Shown here: positions 43,676-45,000 of the stretch, piece by piece
Numbering within the stretch: position 1 is the first letter of the stretch
How the letters are laid out: each line of letters begins with the position of its first letter
Program-made: the position numbers and the translations under genes
Source: Cristatella mucedo
Lineage: Eukaryota > Bryozoa > Phylactolaemata > Cristatellidae
NCBI GenBank assembly: GCA_009760855.2
Contig: WPIO01000143.1
Coordinates: 770,001 to 815,000, forward strand
Direction: 5' to 3'
DNA length: 45,000 nucleotides
Notes under the pieces: generated by a model
The model's input: the letters and a program-made list of their open reading frames with translations, nothing else
The model's database searches: none
Told to the model about the DNA's origin: nothing

Positions 43676-44010
43676 ACGACATCCCCTGACCACGATATTT
43701 AAAAAGAATCTTAAAAACGCTTCATCATAGCATTTAACGAGTCCTTGGGATTTGTCCTTTGTATGCTTACCATCGTGGCGACGCTGTGCATATTGCTGCT
43801 AACCATATTTGCACGCTGACCATAAGCAACATGACCTCTAACCTAAGCACATATAAGCATGCTGACCTCTTACCGTGTAGTACTTGTTGACAGTTGAGCA
43901 TGCTACCATTAACCATTCGGTTATGCTTCCTTTACAACATATATAAAGTTCCTAGAAAGAGATTGTGTTCTTTGAGGGTGCTATATAAATGTATTATTTC
44001 TATTATTGTT
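43676..44010 (+). mobile_element. LINE family B, further 3' end copy
   Basis: It starts within the ORF2 C-terminus (DVTTSPDHDI, KKNLKNASS-like), continues through a degraded 3' UTR and ends AAAGTTCCTAGAAAGAGATT / GTGTTCTTTGAGGGTGCTAT. The tail is more diverged than that of its neighbour, so the two copies are independent insertions. Confidence 0.75.
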
Positions 44011-44329
44011 GCTACCTCAAGAAGTTGCAAAAATGTACCTCGATGCACGAAGGTTCAGCAGTTTAGGAAGGACACAAGTGGTTATACCATGTAGAGATCG
44101 ACACATTTTTAAATTGTAAATATATCGCTTCCTATTTACTTCCGGGTTAGACAAAGTTTGCCTAATTGGTTTTAATGCAGTCCTTTCACGTGGAAATATT
44201 TAAAAATTCACATCTAATTTGTAAATTTTATACATTTTTAAAAGTGCACAATTGATGGACCAATTTTCATAGTGTTTTCTTGACATTTACCCATGAAAGG
44301 ATTCGTTTCTTGCCAATCGTTTAGGGTCT
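44011..44329. other. No recognisable gene
   Basis: AT-rich sequence between two LINE copies. Confidence 0.4.
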
Positions 44330-44930
44330 CCTCCGGCCACTGCAACAGCCACAGCAGCCACAGGACGCGAAGGGTCAGTCGCCTAAATCTCGTCTCGAAG
44401 ACGTCAGCAGAGGTTCAGCCCGCATGTTTCCTTTGCTGACGGACCTGCGAGCTGCTCCTTGCTGACCAAAGACGCGTAGCAAAACTCTAGCTCTGACTCA
44501 CAAGGCCGGCCATGGCTTGACGACAGTGCATCGAGCTCAACTCCTGCCTGAGCTCAGACTCCACAGTGAGAGGCGTCCCTCCCTCCCGCCGCCCCCCCTC
44601 CGCCCCGGGTTCTTTATGGACAATACATTGGCTGTGCCGCTGCTACGCTTAAAGGCCACGTTGGAGACCGGAGCTTTTGTTGTGCAGCTTCTAGAGTGCG
44701 TGGAGCTCACGTCCACAGTTCACAGCTCAACGACATCGTCTCTCCTCTCCGCTGCCGCCATGCTGTGGCGAATCCTCGCCAGCCGAGTCCTGCGAGCTGC
44801 TTCCGCTTCCGTGCTGTTCACTTTCTCGACTGCACTTCCTGACGCAGCTGTGCTCCTCAGTTTCTCTTTGCTGTGCGAGCTGAAGTACGTTGGCTAGGGT
44901 GAAAGGGCACCGAAAGCCAGTTAGACGTAG
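44330..44930 (+). mobile_element. LINE family A 3' portion
   Basis: Degraded text includes LLRPLQQ (compare RPLQLAMN), RGSARMFPLLTDL, LALTHKAGHGL, and an open frame with MDNTLAVPLLRLKATLETGA. The C-terminus is related to that of the copies at 12.9 and 40.6 kb. A GC-rich insertion (CCCGCCGCCCCCCCTCCGCC at about 44585) and frameshifts are present. Confidence 0.75.
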
Positions 44931-45000
44931 AGTGAGTCGCGGGAAAACGTTCCAGGACAGTAACGGCCTTGACCTCGCACGTCTTTGTAAAGTGACGGAC

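Overview
This is eukaryotic, nuclear, animal-type DNA. It has spliced genes with GT/AG introns and preserved phase, long simple repeats (mainly (GA)n/(CT)n), tRNA-derived SINEs, 5'-truncated non-LTR retrotransposons and inverted satellite-like arrays. The two recognisable genes (a two-pore-domain K+ channel and a secreted IGFBP-domain protein) and the repeats suggest a bilaterian invertebrate, most likely a protostome. The species cannot be named from the sequence. No bacterial-style operons, CRISPR arrays or true tRNA/rRNA genes were seen.

Layout. 0-5 kb: a relic reverse-transcriptase fragment, a SINE, then a palindromic array of about 170-bp units (about nine in each orientation, 1.34-4.45 kb). 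5.4-10.95 kb: the 3' part of a K2P potassium-channel gene on the + strand in three exons (5456-5643, 9903-10179, 10336-10652). A 4.3-kb intron carries a LINE tail, a (CT)n tract, an antisense membrane-protein-like pseudogene, a SINE nested in a LINE, and a 12-bp minisatellite. The last intron is only 156 bp, a multiple of three and stop-free, so a naive ORF reads straight through it. The exons for TM1 and most of pore 1 lie upstream of the window. 11.9-13.1 kb: LINE family A. 13.7-14.0 kb: a pogo/Tigger-like transposase relic. 14.26-20.59 kb: a large inverted repeat with arms of about 1.6 kb made of 180-220-bp sub-repeats and a loop filled with LINE family B fragments. 21-29.7 kb: mostly unassigned sequence with LINE tails, microsatellites and a CpG-rich stretch. 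30.3-37.8 kb: a complete four-exon gene for a 317-residue secreted, cysteine-rich protein with an N-terminal IGFBP-type domain, with a candidate TATA box and poly(A) signal. 37.8-45 kb: GC-rich unassigned sequence, then more SINE and LINE copies and microsatellites.

Relations. The two genes share a strand but show no functional link. The channel would sit in the plasma membrane; the IGFBP-domain protein would be secreted and might bind a growth factor. The mobile elements form a coherent set: LINE family B and the tRNA-derived SINE end in the same potential 3' stem-loop, as expected if the LINE machinery mobilised the SINE. Splice phases were checked by hand across every proposed junction inside the window. 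Family assignments rest on motif recognition, not on database searches.
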